Positions 11,775-23,700 of a stretch of 64,000 nucleotides of DNA are shown here, piece by piece. The stretch covers positions 2,480,001-2,544,000 of the forward strand of contig JANCIK010000002.1 in NCBI GenBank assembly GCA_028532985.1. Direction: 5' to 3'. A program made the translations under genes and the position numbers. Source of the DNA: Stropharia rugosoannulata. Lineage: Eukaryota > Basidiomycota > Agaricomycetes > Agaricales > Strophariaceae. Every line of letters begins with the position of its first letter. Position 1 is the stretch's first letter. The notes under the pieces were generated by a model. That model was given only the letters and a program-made list of their open reading frames with translations. It did not search any database and had not been told where the DNA came from.

Positions 11775-13906
11775 ATGAATTTCTTCAGCAACAACAATAA
11801 TACCGGAGGCGGTGGCCTCTTCGGCGCCAGCAATACGAACACAACCAACTCTGGCACTAACAATCCCACTCCTGCTACTAACGCTTTCGGTTCAGGGAAT
11901 TTTGGAGGCAAGTCATTTCATACTGAAACTCAATGCATCGATTGTCATTGATAGTTGTATAGCACCTGCTGGAGGTGGACTCTTTGGCGGTGGATCCACG
12001 TCCAATACAACTAGTGGCAATATCTTTGGAGGAAGCAACACCTCAACGACACCTGCGTCAACGAGTGGCGGCTTGTTTGGAAACAATACATCGTCAGCAA
12101 CCCCTGCTTCAACTAGCAATTTGTTCAGTGGAGCAACAACTTCCACTACCCCCGCTACCGGTGGAGGTCTGTTCGGCGGAGGCGCAACTTCCACAAATGC
12201 AAATTCCACTCCTGCTACTGGAGGAGGCTTGTTCGGAACCAGCAACACGACTTCAATACCTCAGACGGGAGGGAGCCCATTTGGCGGAGGGGGAACAGCT
12301 AACACAAGTGCAGCAAATCCTTTTGGAATAGCCAATACGGCTGGTGGTACTCCTGGCAATCCATCAACCGCCGGCACTAGCTCACTTTTTGGGGGTGGCT
12401 CTGCCTTTTCCCTCCCAAAGCCAGGTGAAACAACTGCAAATGCAGCAAAGCCAGCAGGGCCAGGCCGTTGAGTTATATTTTTTTGCCACTTACTTGCTTA
12501 TTATTGAACTTTACCCTGGACAGTTTTTGGCCAACCTGTAGCATCCACTCCAGCCGGCACAACTGGAACAGCAGGCTCGACACCAGCTGCACCATTAACT
12601 GGTAGCACCCTCTTCGGCTTGCCCCCAAAACCGAATACTACAACTACAGCTGCCACGACTGCAGCACCGTCCAACCCTCCCGGATCTCTGTTTGGTGGTG
12701 GCCTTTTTGGCCAAGCAGGTTCCTCATCTACCGCGCAACCTGCAGGCGTGACAACTGGTTCTACAACTACTGCTGGGGGTGAGTCCGCACCAAAATTCGT
12801 GCACTCCATTTTTTAAATATTGTAGCAGGTGGTTTGTTTGGTAAACCACCGCCTACAACTGATGAGAAGAAGGACGAGAAGAAGGATGCTGCGCCTGCAC
12901 GTAAGTTGCCTTTTCCTGGAAAACCATCAAAGTAGGTACTTACAAATGGCAGCTACTCCCTCATTCAGCTTATTTGGCAATCCCGCTCTGAAAAAAGATG
13001 AAACCGGTACGGATTCCAATGCCTATTTATTAACTACTAACCTATGACCGTCTTCAGCGCCCAAAGAGCCTGAAAAGAAGGCTGACGCAACAAACCCATC
13101 AGCGGGAACCCCCACCGCCCCTGCGAATTCCACCGGAACTAATATAAACGCTGTATCCGTTCCTCCCCCTTCCGCCCTTCGTGGCAAAACCCTTGAAGAA
13201 ATCGTCAACAAGTGGACGACAGATTTGGAGTCTCACGTTCGCGAATTCAACAAATTTGCTGCGGAAGTGTCTGTTTGGGATCGCGCATTGATTGAGAACG
13301 GCAATAATGTATGTTTTCCCCAACCTATACGATTGTGGATGCTGAGTGAATCCTAGATTGCTGCACTATTCAGCCATGTCCTTGCCGCAGAACGCCAACA
13401 GAACAACATCAATGAGGCCCTGGAACACATAGAGCAACAGCAAAAAGACCTCGGATCTACTCTTGATGCATACGAAAAAGCTTCGCAAGACATACTCGGT
13501 GGTCAAAGCGGTAGTTTGAGAACGCTTGACACTGGCCCCGCTGATAACGAGCGTGATAAGAAGTACGCTTAATCTTCATCTTACTGCTTATAATTCTAAT
13601 TCCAACTTTTTTCACAGCTATATGCTAGCAACGGACCTCCACACTCACCTGGACGATCTCTCAGGGTCTCTTTCCCAAATGATCGACTCTGTCAACAGGC
13701 TTTCATTGACAGCTAAACCTAGCGATGCAGTCGAGGATCCTATGTCACAAATCGCACAGATTCTGAGCAGCCATCTGGAGAGCTTGCAGTGGATTGATGG
13801 CGCTGTAAGGGATGTAGAAACCAAAGCCAGTGATGTTGAGAAGCGCATCAAAGATGTTGGGTACAGCACGGGAGCCGGGAAGTCCAGAGGCTTCGGAGCT
13901 CGTTGA
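11775..13906 (+). CDS. NSP1: Nucleoporin Nsp1 (p62-type central channel FG nucleoporin)
   Basis: FG nucleoporin of the central transport channel and of the cytoplasmic Nup82-type complex. The ATG at 11775 gives MNFFSNNNNTGGGGLFGASN, followed by about 300 residues rich in G, T, S and N with repeated GLFG, LFGG and PFG motifs, i.e. an unfolded FG domain. A charged linker, KEPEKKADATNPSAGTPTAP, precedes the Nsp1_C coiled-coil domain: GKTLEEIVNKWTTDLESHV, FNKFAAEVSVWDRALIENGN, ALEHIEQQQKDLGSTLDAYE and MLATDLHTHLDDLSGSLSQM. The end is KSRGFGAR. The first intron (11908-11962) must start with GC, not GT: only AG|GCAAGT..TATAG keeps exon 1 in frame with the FG repeats. Several other small introns cut the FG region. 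Confidence 0.95.
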
Positions 13907-14121
13907 TAATATCATGTATGACTGTAAATGTGCCTTGTTTCTTAACTATGTCTGCTCGATCAATTATTCCACAAAAACGGTTATGTATTCGACAAGAGTG
14001 AATAAAGATAAAAGGAAGAGCATATCAAATACATGATGTAGGCTACTTGATCGACGTCTATGTATTCACTAACGTTTGACCGACTACATCTAATGTCTCA
14101 AACCTAAACATTCAATTGACA

Positions 14122-17100
14122 TTATAGCACACTATAACGACCCATAGTGGATGACGGGTTGCGCATTTCTGCCTGCAAGGCGGCAGCGGATGCTTCAATA
14201 AGGAGTCTTTTGATCTCCCGAACGGCTTGCTCAACCTATCCATCACAGATAAGATAATGCTCTCACTGAACAAGGATAAGAAACATACCCTGAATTCTTC
14301 ATTGGATTCAATGAGAAGGTGCAACTTGGGAGGTCCTTCTGGTGGTGGCTCTTTGCCGTTTTCATAGTATATACCCTTGTTGGTGACTGATGCACCAGTC
14401 ATATCAATAAGCTAAAGGACTTATGTCAGATGAAATGCGTCTGATGTTCTATGATTTACACTCACCTGGACCATTGTCTCCTTGTTAGTGACACGCCACC
14501 GAGCTTTTTGTGGGTAATCGTTGATAGGTATGATGGCATGGAAATCTGTGGAATCTGGATTGGACTTGCGAGTGCCCGTCTCCTCGGCCTGTAATTGTGA
14601 TTGAAGAACAAGCTTGGAAGCCCGCATTTGTGCATTAAGCTTAGCAACAACGCTAAGGGCTTGTTTATGTGCAGCGGTATCCTTGCCAGCACGTGCGGCC
14701 GCCTCCTCCGCTGCGCGCATTTGGCTTTGAATTCGTTCTTCCTCTTTTGCGTGGGCGAGCCGACGCGCCGCAGCAATAGCACCACCAACGCCAAGGAGGC
14801 CTTTCGATGAGTCCGGAGCGGGACCGCGTTTGATTTCGACTTTGAAATTGCCGAAAGTCATATCGTCCGTGCTCGATGCGACGGCTTTCACCGCACTCTC
14901 TTCAGCCGGGCTGACCTTCTCCTCCTCACCGCCAGTGGGCTCGCCGTATGCTTTGCGTTCAGCCTTTTCTCTGGCATCACGTTCTTTGTCTAACCTATCC
15001 AGACCCTTGCCACCAAATCCAGACCCTGCAGCCTGTGCCTTTCCAGACTTGACCTTATCCAAGAACCCTGCGAAGAGACTTCAGATCCCTGATTTCTGGA
15101 TGAGTTGATATACGCACCGTTAGCAAGATCTTCCAAGTCTTTGGGAACTGTCACGTTGCTGGCCTTCAGGGCACGGTAGATATCGACTGAGTATCTTTCC
15201 TGTTCGGGCGTAATGAACGTGACACAAGTGCCTTTATTACCTGCGCGCCCCGTTCGGCCTGCACGATGGACATAGTCCTCCATATGATTGGGACAGTCGT
15301 AATTGATGACCAACTTCAACTGCTTCACATCCAAACCGCGAGCTGCAACAGACGTTGCAATGACGATGGGTACTACGCCAGTTTTGAAATCCGAGATTGT
15401 GGAGTCACGGTCAACTTGGTCTTTTCCTCCGTGAAGAGACATACATAAATAACCCTTCCGCAAGAGTTCACGAAGAAGATTATCAGCAGCTTCTTGTCTA
15501 TCAACAAACACCAACGTGCGGCACTCTGGGTCCTCATTGTACATCTGACCTAGAATTTCTAGTAGACGATTGAACTTCGTGTCTTCCGACCGAACTTCGA
15601 CAAGTTGCTCAATCTCTGGAGCGACGACTGAGCGACCTCCAACTGTGATTTCGAGGGGTTTTCGAAGGATTTTGCGCGCGAGTGAGTCCATTTGCTTAGG
15701 GAATGTAGCAGAAAAGAGGACGGTTTGTCTATCAGGTCGTATGTTATTGACGATTTTCATCACTTGGGGTTCGAAACCCATGTCAAACATACGATCTGCC
15801 TCATCCAAGACAACATATGTGACCCTTTTGAGGTTGGTGACGCGTCCTGAATTGGCGGTCAGCAGGTCAATCATACGACCAGGAGTGCAGACAATAATTT
15901 CAGCCCCCTTTTTGAGCTCTGCGATTTGATCCTTAATTGGGGAGCCACCATATGCGCAGACTGCCTATAAAATGGTGTGTAAGAGCATAATTGAAAATTA
16001 AGTGTCAATTCGTACCTTAAGACCGAGAACTTTTAAAAAAGGTTTACATTCACGATGTATTTGCACGGCCAATTCGCGGGTTGGAGTCATGATAACAGTG
16101 ATAGGCCCTTCCATTTGTTCTAAAGGGCGCTGATCCTTAATATGTCGGAATAGTGGTAGAAGGAAAGCAATCGTTTTGCCAGATCCAGTTTTGGCCACAC
16201 CAATTACATCGCGACCTGACATGATAGCTGGAATAGCTTGTGCTTGGATAGATGTGGGTGCGGCATAACCAAGACGTTTAATAACCTCAAGACTGAAGTG
16301 CAGGTCAACAGCTATGGAAGTTTTCATAAATAGATACAAAATACACTCACCAATTGGCAGGCAACCCAAAGTGACTCCATTTCGTTACGGGTCTGGGGCA
16401 ATCGACACCACGAATTTTGATACCATCTAATTCAAGTCTTAGTAGGTCCACCTCATCCTCCGTCATTGAAACAATATCAGGAGGCGGGATATAGAACTCT
16501 TTGCGGAAGGGTTCGTATCGGACTTTGGTGTGATCGACGGTAGCAAATTCCTTCTTCTTAGCTTTTTTGGCTGCAAGAGCCAGGATATCCTCAGGGTTGA
16601 GGTCCGTAGCATCCAACTCGTCGGGAACAGGTCCCTCTACCTCTTCTTCCATACCATTTTCAATCATCCTCTCGTCAAGGCGAATTCGTGAGCGACCAGC
16701 AGCAAGTCCCATTTTTTGTATATCCTCCATATTCACCTTCTTGACTTCAGCCTTGACCTCACTCATAAAGGAGTCCAGAGGATCTTCCTCCTCTTCATCA
16801 ACTTGCATTGAATCTTTTGCCTTGGCCTTGAGGGCTTGGTCCATACGGTTCGCCTCCTCGTCGTCATCGTCCACCTCTAAGTCTCCGACACCTGCTCCAT
16901 CCTCGACCATAGTCATGTCGATAGCCGGCATATCGCCCAACATTTCAAGTTTGCGTTTTGACTCAACTGCATCGTCCAAAGACGCAGCCACACCTTTTGC
17001 AGCATTGGCAAATTCAGGTTTAACAGGAAGACCCTTTAGTCCTAAACCATTCAATGCTGAGCGATTTAATTGACCAACGGGTTTGGGAGTCGGTGCGGCA

Positions 17101-17633
17101 GCTGGGGCTGTAGACGATCAAGCACTATGAAATGTGGTGTATATATGATAAACGTTTATGTGCTTACTTGGTGCGGATTTACCAGCAAGGGCCATGGCCT
17201 TAGCTTTGGCTTCATCCAGAGCTTTCTTGGCCTCTCTCTCCTTCTTCCAGGCTTCCAGTTTCGCTCTCTTCGCTTTCATCTTTTCATCTTCTGGAGGAGG
17301 GGTAGATAATGACTCATTGACTGTACCAGAACGCGGAGGTGTTGGGGGACGCCGCTCCCGCGATCGAGACCGTCTGCGGTCGTCTCTATGAGAGTCTCGC
17401 CTTCTATCATCACGATATCTGTCATCTCTATAGCGGTCCCTGTCCCTGTCCCTTGCTCTATCCCTGTCCCTATCCCGGTCTCTATCCCGATCTCTTTCGT
17501 CGTCGTAGCGCGACCGACCGTTTGGCCTCTGGGTACTGCGCCTTGTTGGCGATGGAGACCGAGGTGAACGATGAGATGGTCTTACCCTTTTGTTTGACGA
17601 GTCTGGGGAGAATGATCGATCCCGACGAGTCAT
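14122..17633 (-). CDS. PRP5: Pre-mRNA-splicing DEAD-box ATP-dependent RNA helicase Prp5
   Basis: U2 snRNP-remodelling helicase for prespliceosome assembly. The ATG at 17633 ([20 protein letters not shown]) opens an SR/RD-dipeptide head. An acidic middle region (near 16780-16880) and the pre-helicase segment [17 protein letters not shown] follow. Helicase motifs appear in order: Q motif [15 protein letters not shown], motif I AKTGSGKT, Ia [44 protein letters not shown] and [12 protein letters not shown]. The C-terminus continues with [27 protein letters not shown], an Ala/Arg-rich helical stretch, and the final PRP5 domain around LLIESNEEF and [20 protein letters not shown], ending RYSVL. Length is about 1,050 residues, as usual for Prp5. 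It is convergent with NSP1 and divergent from the PI31 gene. Confidence 0.96.
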
Positions 17634-18214
17634 TATTAGCGTGTAGTAAAGAGGAGCGGACGAAGTGCTATGAAGGGGACAAGTGTGAGCCGTGTGCTGT
17701 TTCCATTGAGGCTCGGATCAAACCCCTTTCTCAGCAGCCGGTGTTTGTTTGCACATATATAATTATTATATAATCATTAATATACTTGGTTCATTCCCTG
17801 ACACGGGCTTGCTGCAGAGTCCATCGTTTGAGGGGGGTTACTCGTGCTCGCTCCAAATAGGCATGATCCACATGTAATATAGTATTCTAGAGTATTCTAT
17901 TTGCTTTAGCAATAGCCAATAAAATATGTTATAAAGGAATTGATGTGCTATAGTATTCAGCATGATTAATTTGTCAATAACTTGCCAAAAATTTACAGAC
18001 AGTCTTCTAGCACAACGCGACCACAGATGAAGTTCTGAGTGTTGCATGTCGGATAGAAATTAGAAAAACTTAGAAGACACTCCTAGTGGTAATTACCCGA
18101 TCCTCCTTTTCCCGGCCCGTCGCTTCCGCCAGGTACACACCAACTTGACTCGGATAAAGATTGCAGGAGACACGCAATCCTTGTTTCGATTTCTTGCCAC
18201 AACACATATCCAGC
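17634..18214. promoter_or_regulatory. Divergent promoter region, PRP5 / PI31
   Basis: 580 bp between divergent start codons. AT-rich in 17760-18010. I see no open coding segment, repeat or RNA gene. Confidence 0.4.
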
Positions 18215-19325
18215 ATGTCTGCCAACATTCTTGACCCGTCTGCAATCCTTAGCACCCTTCCCCGACTTCTCCCTGCGGACTCCCACACACTTGCGTCACC
18301 CCAGGATGGCATAGCCTCGCTGCTCCATGCTGCCCTTACAATTCTGGGGTTCCGTTTGATTGCCATTGACGAGGCTTCTACCTCACGTACTCAAATCCCT
18401 GACAATGTGCTACCAGTTGTTTGGAACAAAGATGGCCCAGGCCATTACACTTTCAAATACCGCCATGACCAGAGCAGCCTTGAGTTCATCCTCAAAGTGT
18501 CTAAACTAGGAAAGCGTACTTTGATCAATGCCATCGCGCTAGAGGCAAGTCTGCCTTGACAAACTCCGCCTTCCATACTGATGGATATGTAGAGTGATAA
18601 AACTGCTTCTCTTGACATACCCACAGACGACTTTATTTCTCCTTCGTTTTATCCTCATAATCTTGAAGGAGCTGATGTACCTCCTCTCGTCCATGGGTTT
18701 ATCTCTTCCAATCGAGTTATTGATTTGATGTCACAAGTTAAGCTGAAGATTATTCAAAAGTTAATCCCTGGTCTGCAAAAACCTGGATATGCGGAAGAGA
18801 GTGAGAGTGCTGGCACATCTTCGAGTGCAGATCCCCCTCCTGCTCAATCTACTTCTCTTCAACCTCGGCCTGAACATCCTGCCTTTGATCCTCTACGAGA
18901 CTACTCCCGTTCGCAAATGCCTGGCTTCCCACGTAACCCGTTAGAAATTGGCCGCAGTGACTTGGATCCTTTTTCTGCGAACCCTTTTGCACCGCCCTCC
19001 GTGTTCCCTCGGGGTGGGGATGGCATGTTTGTGGGTCCTGATCACCCCATTCTGGGTATAGGTAGGGATAGGAGAAATTTCGGTCCAGAAACTGGACCTT
19101 GGGGAGGCGATGGGTTCCTTCCTCCTATGGGCGCACCCCCTGGGGCGCGGTTTGACCCTATTGGTTCTGCACCGCCCAGCAGGGGCGGTTTTGGTTTACC
19201 GGGAAGGAATAACCACCAAAGTCCTGATAACGATGAATTCATGCCGCCCGGCATGGTGAGTTTCTTTAATAGAATTGACCAATTCATGACTCAGTTCCTT
19301 TTCGCAGGGTGATATGTTCATGTAA
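18215..19325 (+). CDS. PI31-type proteasome regulator
   Basis: Homolog of PI31/PSMF1, which binds the 20S proteasome. Exon 1 (18215-18544) starts MSANILDPSAILSTLPRLLP and carries the PI31 N-terminal (FP-type) fold, including HYTFKYRHDQSSLEFILKVS. Exon 2 (18593-19255) continues SDKTASLDIPTDDFI, then a Pro/Gly-rich tail with DPLRDYSRSQ, NPLEIGRSDLDPF and GMFVGPDHPILG. Exon 3 (19308-19325) adds GDMFM. This proline-rich half is the PI31 C-terminal signature. The first intron begins GC (18545-18546) in the context GAG|GCAAGT and ends at 18592; no GT donor nearby leaves an open frame. Length is about 336 residues. Confidence 0.93.
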
Positions 19326-19706
19326 GAGATCTGGGAAAGCCAGTTGTACACAAGACGCCACGCGGCTACTTGTTATTGCTTCGTCTTCAAATTCGAATAC
19401 TATTCAGTGTTCACTTACCTCGACTGTATTATAATATTCTATACTTTTTTTGTGTACACACGACATAAATGTATGAGCATAAAGTTGGGTTGAACTTTAG
19501 TGCCAAATTGTTGGCTTCTATCAGGCTTGCGTTGAATAACCAAAGTGACATACGGCAGTCAGACTTGACAATTCCCAATAAGGCAATGAAAGGCACCAGC
19601 CGAGTACAAAAGACGAAACAGCAATATACTTGCAATACACTGTTCCAGTCCACACCCTTGCCTTGCAATTTAAGTACTCTACATACTCCTCAGCCCTTCC
19701 GCCTCA
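19326..19706. other. Intergenic region after PI31
   Basis: 380 bp between two genes on the plus strand. It contains an AT-rich stretch at 19425-19470 that may serve 3' end formation. No coding sequence is supported. Confidence 0.4.
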
Positions 19707-20646
19707 ATGAGCGCCCCTCCCTCATCTCCTATATCTCCTGGCAGGCGGAAAAATGCTCCTATCCATGGCTTTATTGCGCCCCCAAGGCCTAAGCAGCGTC
19801 CCATAGATCAAATGACTGTGCGCGAGCTGCAGGACCTCCACAGATTCAATGCCAAGATTTTGTCGTCTCCGTGAGCTCTACCTCTATCTTCCGAGTATAA
19901 CGATCGTTCATCAATACCATCTAGGAATGCCTCGACATCCACTTATGTACACAGAATACAAGCAGAGCAAGCCAACGTTGAAAGTCGATTACTTGAGATT
20001 GATGGCATGGAGACTATCAGCACTGGCCTACGACGGACAGTTCTGAGGGGAGAGGGAGACATGTCCGTTGATGCGCCACGGGAACCTCCCACTAGTCGTG
20101 CGATTGAGGCGAAGAAAAAGGCACTTGCACAATTCGTATGTTCACCGGTTGTCCATGGTCGAAGATCTGTAACGATATTAATAGGGCAAGAATAATAGCT
20201 CTTCCATCATAGCTGGTTCAATGAGCATGGAAGAGGCCATGGACTTGGAAAGACAAGCACATCTTCAAGACCAAGCACGCCAGAATCGTATATTAGAGAA
20301 GAAGAAGCGGCTCGGACAACCTATCAATGGAGAGGTTTTATCGCGAAAAGAGAGAGAGGCAATGATATGGGCATTTATGTATGATTTCTCCCTTCATCAG
20401 GCATAGTCCACCTCTATAACAGTACTTATCAGGAATCACAAACCCACTGAATCAGACTTGGAAGATGACGATGAAGACGACGACGACGACGATCCATCTA
20501 CGTGGTTTGAAGACGACCAAGATGATGGCCGTAAAGGTCAATTAATCGTTGAACCTGATATGGAAGACTTCTCCGACATTATTCGGATTGATGAAAATAA
20601 GATACGTTATAGCACATTCTACGAGCCTCACGACGAGGGTGATTGA
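19707..20646 (+). CDS. Unrecognised acidic coiled-coil protein
   Basis: I do not recognise this protein. Four exons join cleanly. The first reads MSAPPSSPISPGRRKNAPIH...TVRELQDLHRFNAKILSSP. The second (from 19924) gives TYVHRIQAEQANVESRLLEI...GLRRTVLRGEGDM. The third (acceptor after GGGCAAG at about 20190) gives NNSSSIIAGSMSMEEAMDLE and a charged helix, QNRILEKKKRLGQPINGEVL. The last gives NHKPTESDLEDDDEDDDDDD, then FEDDQDDGRKGQLIVEPDME and the end STFYEPHDEGD. It is about 260 residues: a disordered basic head, central helical or coiled segments and a very acidic tail. No membrane segment or enzymatic motif is visible. A nuclear or chromatin role is possible but is only a guess from composition. 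Confidence 0.82.
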
Positions 20647-20754
20647 AGACCATCCAAGATAAAGTGTACGATAGCTGTAATTAAATGGTTATAAATCGAT
20701 ACCCTTCATTAACAGCACATGCGTAAGTGCCTATGTAACACTCAACGACAGCGG

Positions 20755-23700
20755 TCAACGAGCATGAACAGGGCAGCTTTTGCCGCGCTGTAACCATGAA
20801 GAGAGACATGCTATGAATCGTGGTCAGACGTGTCGGAAACTAAAATTATCTGAGCTATTTTACCACTGTGGAAACTGCAAAAGCAGCTCAAGCGTGCAAC
20901 AGATGATCCTAATAATGAACAGTGAGTTCAACAACACAATTATTGATCAATATAGCCGAACCGTACCCTTCATGAACTCCTCAAGACATATAACACCTGC
21001 ATTTTTAAGTAAAAAGAACGGTTAGACTGCTACAGGTTATGTGTACATAAATGACGTACACTCAATGCCAATCAAAGTACTTTCAGCCGGCAAAGAATAA
21101 ACAAGATATTTTCCAGCAGATTCTGGCGTCCCGGGGTTGCCTTCAAGACAAATCTTTACATGAGCTTCTTGTGCCGGGGCATCTCCAACTTCGTCCAAAT
21201 TCTGGTTACAAACAGGACAGCTGCAAGAGTTTTATCAGAAACGTACAATTTAAATGTTGAAGGGACAAACTCGGCCAGATCGCTCAACTGGGAGCTGGAT
21301 TGCCTACGCGTCAAAGATCCGGGAATCGTGAGACGTTCTTGGTCCACTACGATACGCTCCATGGTACTAGAACGATTCAACCGCTGGGGTACACTGTTGT
21401 TAGTTTCCTCATAGCACGACTGACAGACTCGATGACTTGAGCCAGGAGTTGATATTTCCGGTTGCACAGGATCATGGACAATGTCCGTTGGATCAAGTAC
21501 TGCTCGATAAGACGAACAACGGTCGCAGAATATCCGGCCACATTTCCGACAGTGCTGCACGCAGTCAAAATCATTTCTACATACACAGGCTCAACACTTA
21601 CATGCTGTGGAGAAATCGTAAGCAAGATGTTCCGAAATATCACAAAAGAACATACGCACTCGCCGATTTAGTAAATTAAATCTTCGTTGACACTCACGGC
21701 AATGCGAGACGACTTCGTCTCTTTCCCATTGAGCATGGATTTGATGAGGACTAGGAGAAGTCCATCTAGGAGTTGTAACCTTTTGAGGTGCTTCATGGGT
21801 AGGGACACGGAATTCTGGCGCCTGGGTCAGCTGAGGCGTAAGATCAGCGGGAGTACGAGAAGACCCGGGTCTACTAAAGTAACCTGTTGACCCAGAGGAT
21901 CTGGAAGCAGGGCGAGATATTTCACGAGATCCTGGATAAAGGAATTCCTCTTCAGAATCTTCATCTTAAAATATATGGTTAAATTCAGCTGTTCTGTAAA
22001 ACGTGGGCACAGCTCACCACCCTGGGTTGGAATCAGCAACCCCTGGGCACTTGCAGCTAATCGGCGGCGTTCCAAGTCCCTGCTGTATGTATTCATAAGA
22101 ACTTCCGCCTGGATTTTGCGTTCAACATCATCGTCACCTTGGGTAAAATTGATTAATAACACATACACCGACAACAATATTAGACGTACCAAGCATTCCT
22201 TCTCTTAGGCCCATAGTAGCTTGTTCAAGTCTTGCAATCGCTCTGCGAATATCTACCGGAGAGTTAGATGTATCGTCTTCTTGAAGGTGAGTTCCAACAA
22301 GAGATCTCGCTCTTGCAACATAATCTCGGGCAGAAGAATGGATTGTCGACGACATAGGAGCTAATTCGCGACCGCTTTCCACGTCATGAGCATCACCATG
22401 ATCCCCTTCCGAATAAGGTATGAGGCTCCCGTCGAAGTCAAGATTGTACATCGCCCCGTCCGGTTCAAGGAATGGCAATGGTGGGATATCCAACCGTCTC
22501 CTCATTATCCTGACCCAACGACGACGACGAACCCAGTTAAATTGGGCACGACTGTGAGGAGGGGAGGAAAGTGGACCAGATCTTACGGAAGAGCTTCCAA
22601 AACTTGCAGCAACCAAAGCATTACTAGACATCATCCTTTCTAGTTGGGGTGGCATTTCGGCAGTCCACTTGTCGCTTGGATCATCGAACGACTTTGCATA
22701 CTGCCAGCCCTCCTCAGCATCGACGGCTGGATAAGTGACATCAAGAGTCCAATCCGACCTTGAATGTATTGATACGAAGTTGAGTACTGCACCACAATAT
22801 TCAGGAAATGACAAACTTACAACCAAAAATGACTTCGCTCTGTCCCGTCGACTGACGGATGCGCCGGTGTGGCCGGTCTAGGAAGAGCCCACGGTGCCTC
22901 ACGCAAAGGCAGTTGCACTCCACTACGCCACGCAGGAAGAACTTTAGCGCCTGATTCTTCGTCCGACTGCAACAATTTTAATTCGAACAGTGGGCGTTGA
23001 CCTGGTCTGCCGAGACCAGATGCAGAAAATTTCGGGCGACCACCTGATACCGCCACCGTCTTTAATCGGGTGTCCAGCCGCTGGTTTTCATATAATACCA
23101 AAGGTATAGTGGTGTGAACTAATAGAGGGTTGTAGAGTGTGGTGGTTCGCCACCATCTTTCTCCCGCCTCAGCCTTTTGTAAAACCTGTAGGAATGAAAA
23201 AGGGACATGGTGAATATCCTCACGAATGAAAACCAATGTGCGAAAAGGTCACCTCGCAGATCCAGACTTCAAATACTGCAGCGGCAGCATCAAATGCGGT
23301 CTCCCCCCATTTATTGCGGATAAGAGGATTGGCCGACTGTTTATGGAGTAAATATAAGACCACAGGTAGATGTCCCTTAGAGGATGCATTCACTGGAGAA
23401 ATCAGGAACCTCAAGTCGGCGCAGATAACGATTGCATACTCAACGGAGTCCAACCGTCTTTGCTTCTAGCGTCGACACCGCGAACGCCGTCGACAATTGC
23501 GGTAGCATCACCTTGTTCACAAAGCCAGCGAACAATATCCAGATAGCCCTTAAATATGATGAAAACATGATGAAACAGTGAGCTCAAGCATGGGCCACTG
23601 TGATATACTTACCTTGGAGCAAGCATTGTGAAGAGCCGTCCACCCATCAGCATCTCGCGCGTGAACATCAGCACGTTCGGGAAGCAGGTACTGGACAATG

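Noticed and set aside
11812..12471. Continuous plus-strand frame reading through the first NSP1 intron
   Set aside because: It would lose the MNFFSNNN start and add a non-FG hydrophobic insert (HFILKLNASIVIDS); the GC-AG intron model explains both sides better.
17400..17520. Tandem repeat of CGNGAY-type hexamers as a satellite
   Set aside because: It is the coding sequence of the Arg/Asp dipeptide region of Prp5, a normal feature of that protein.
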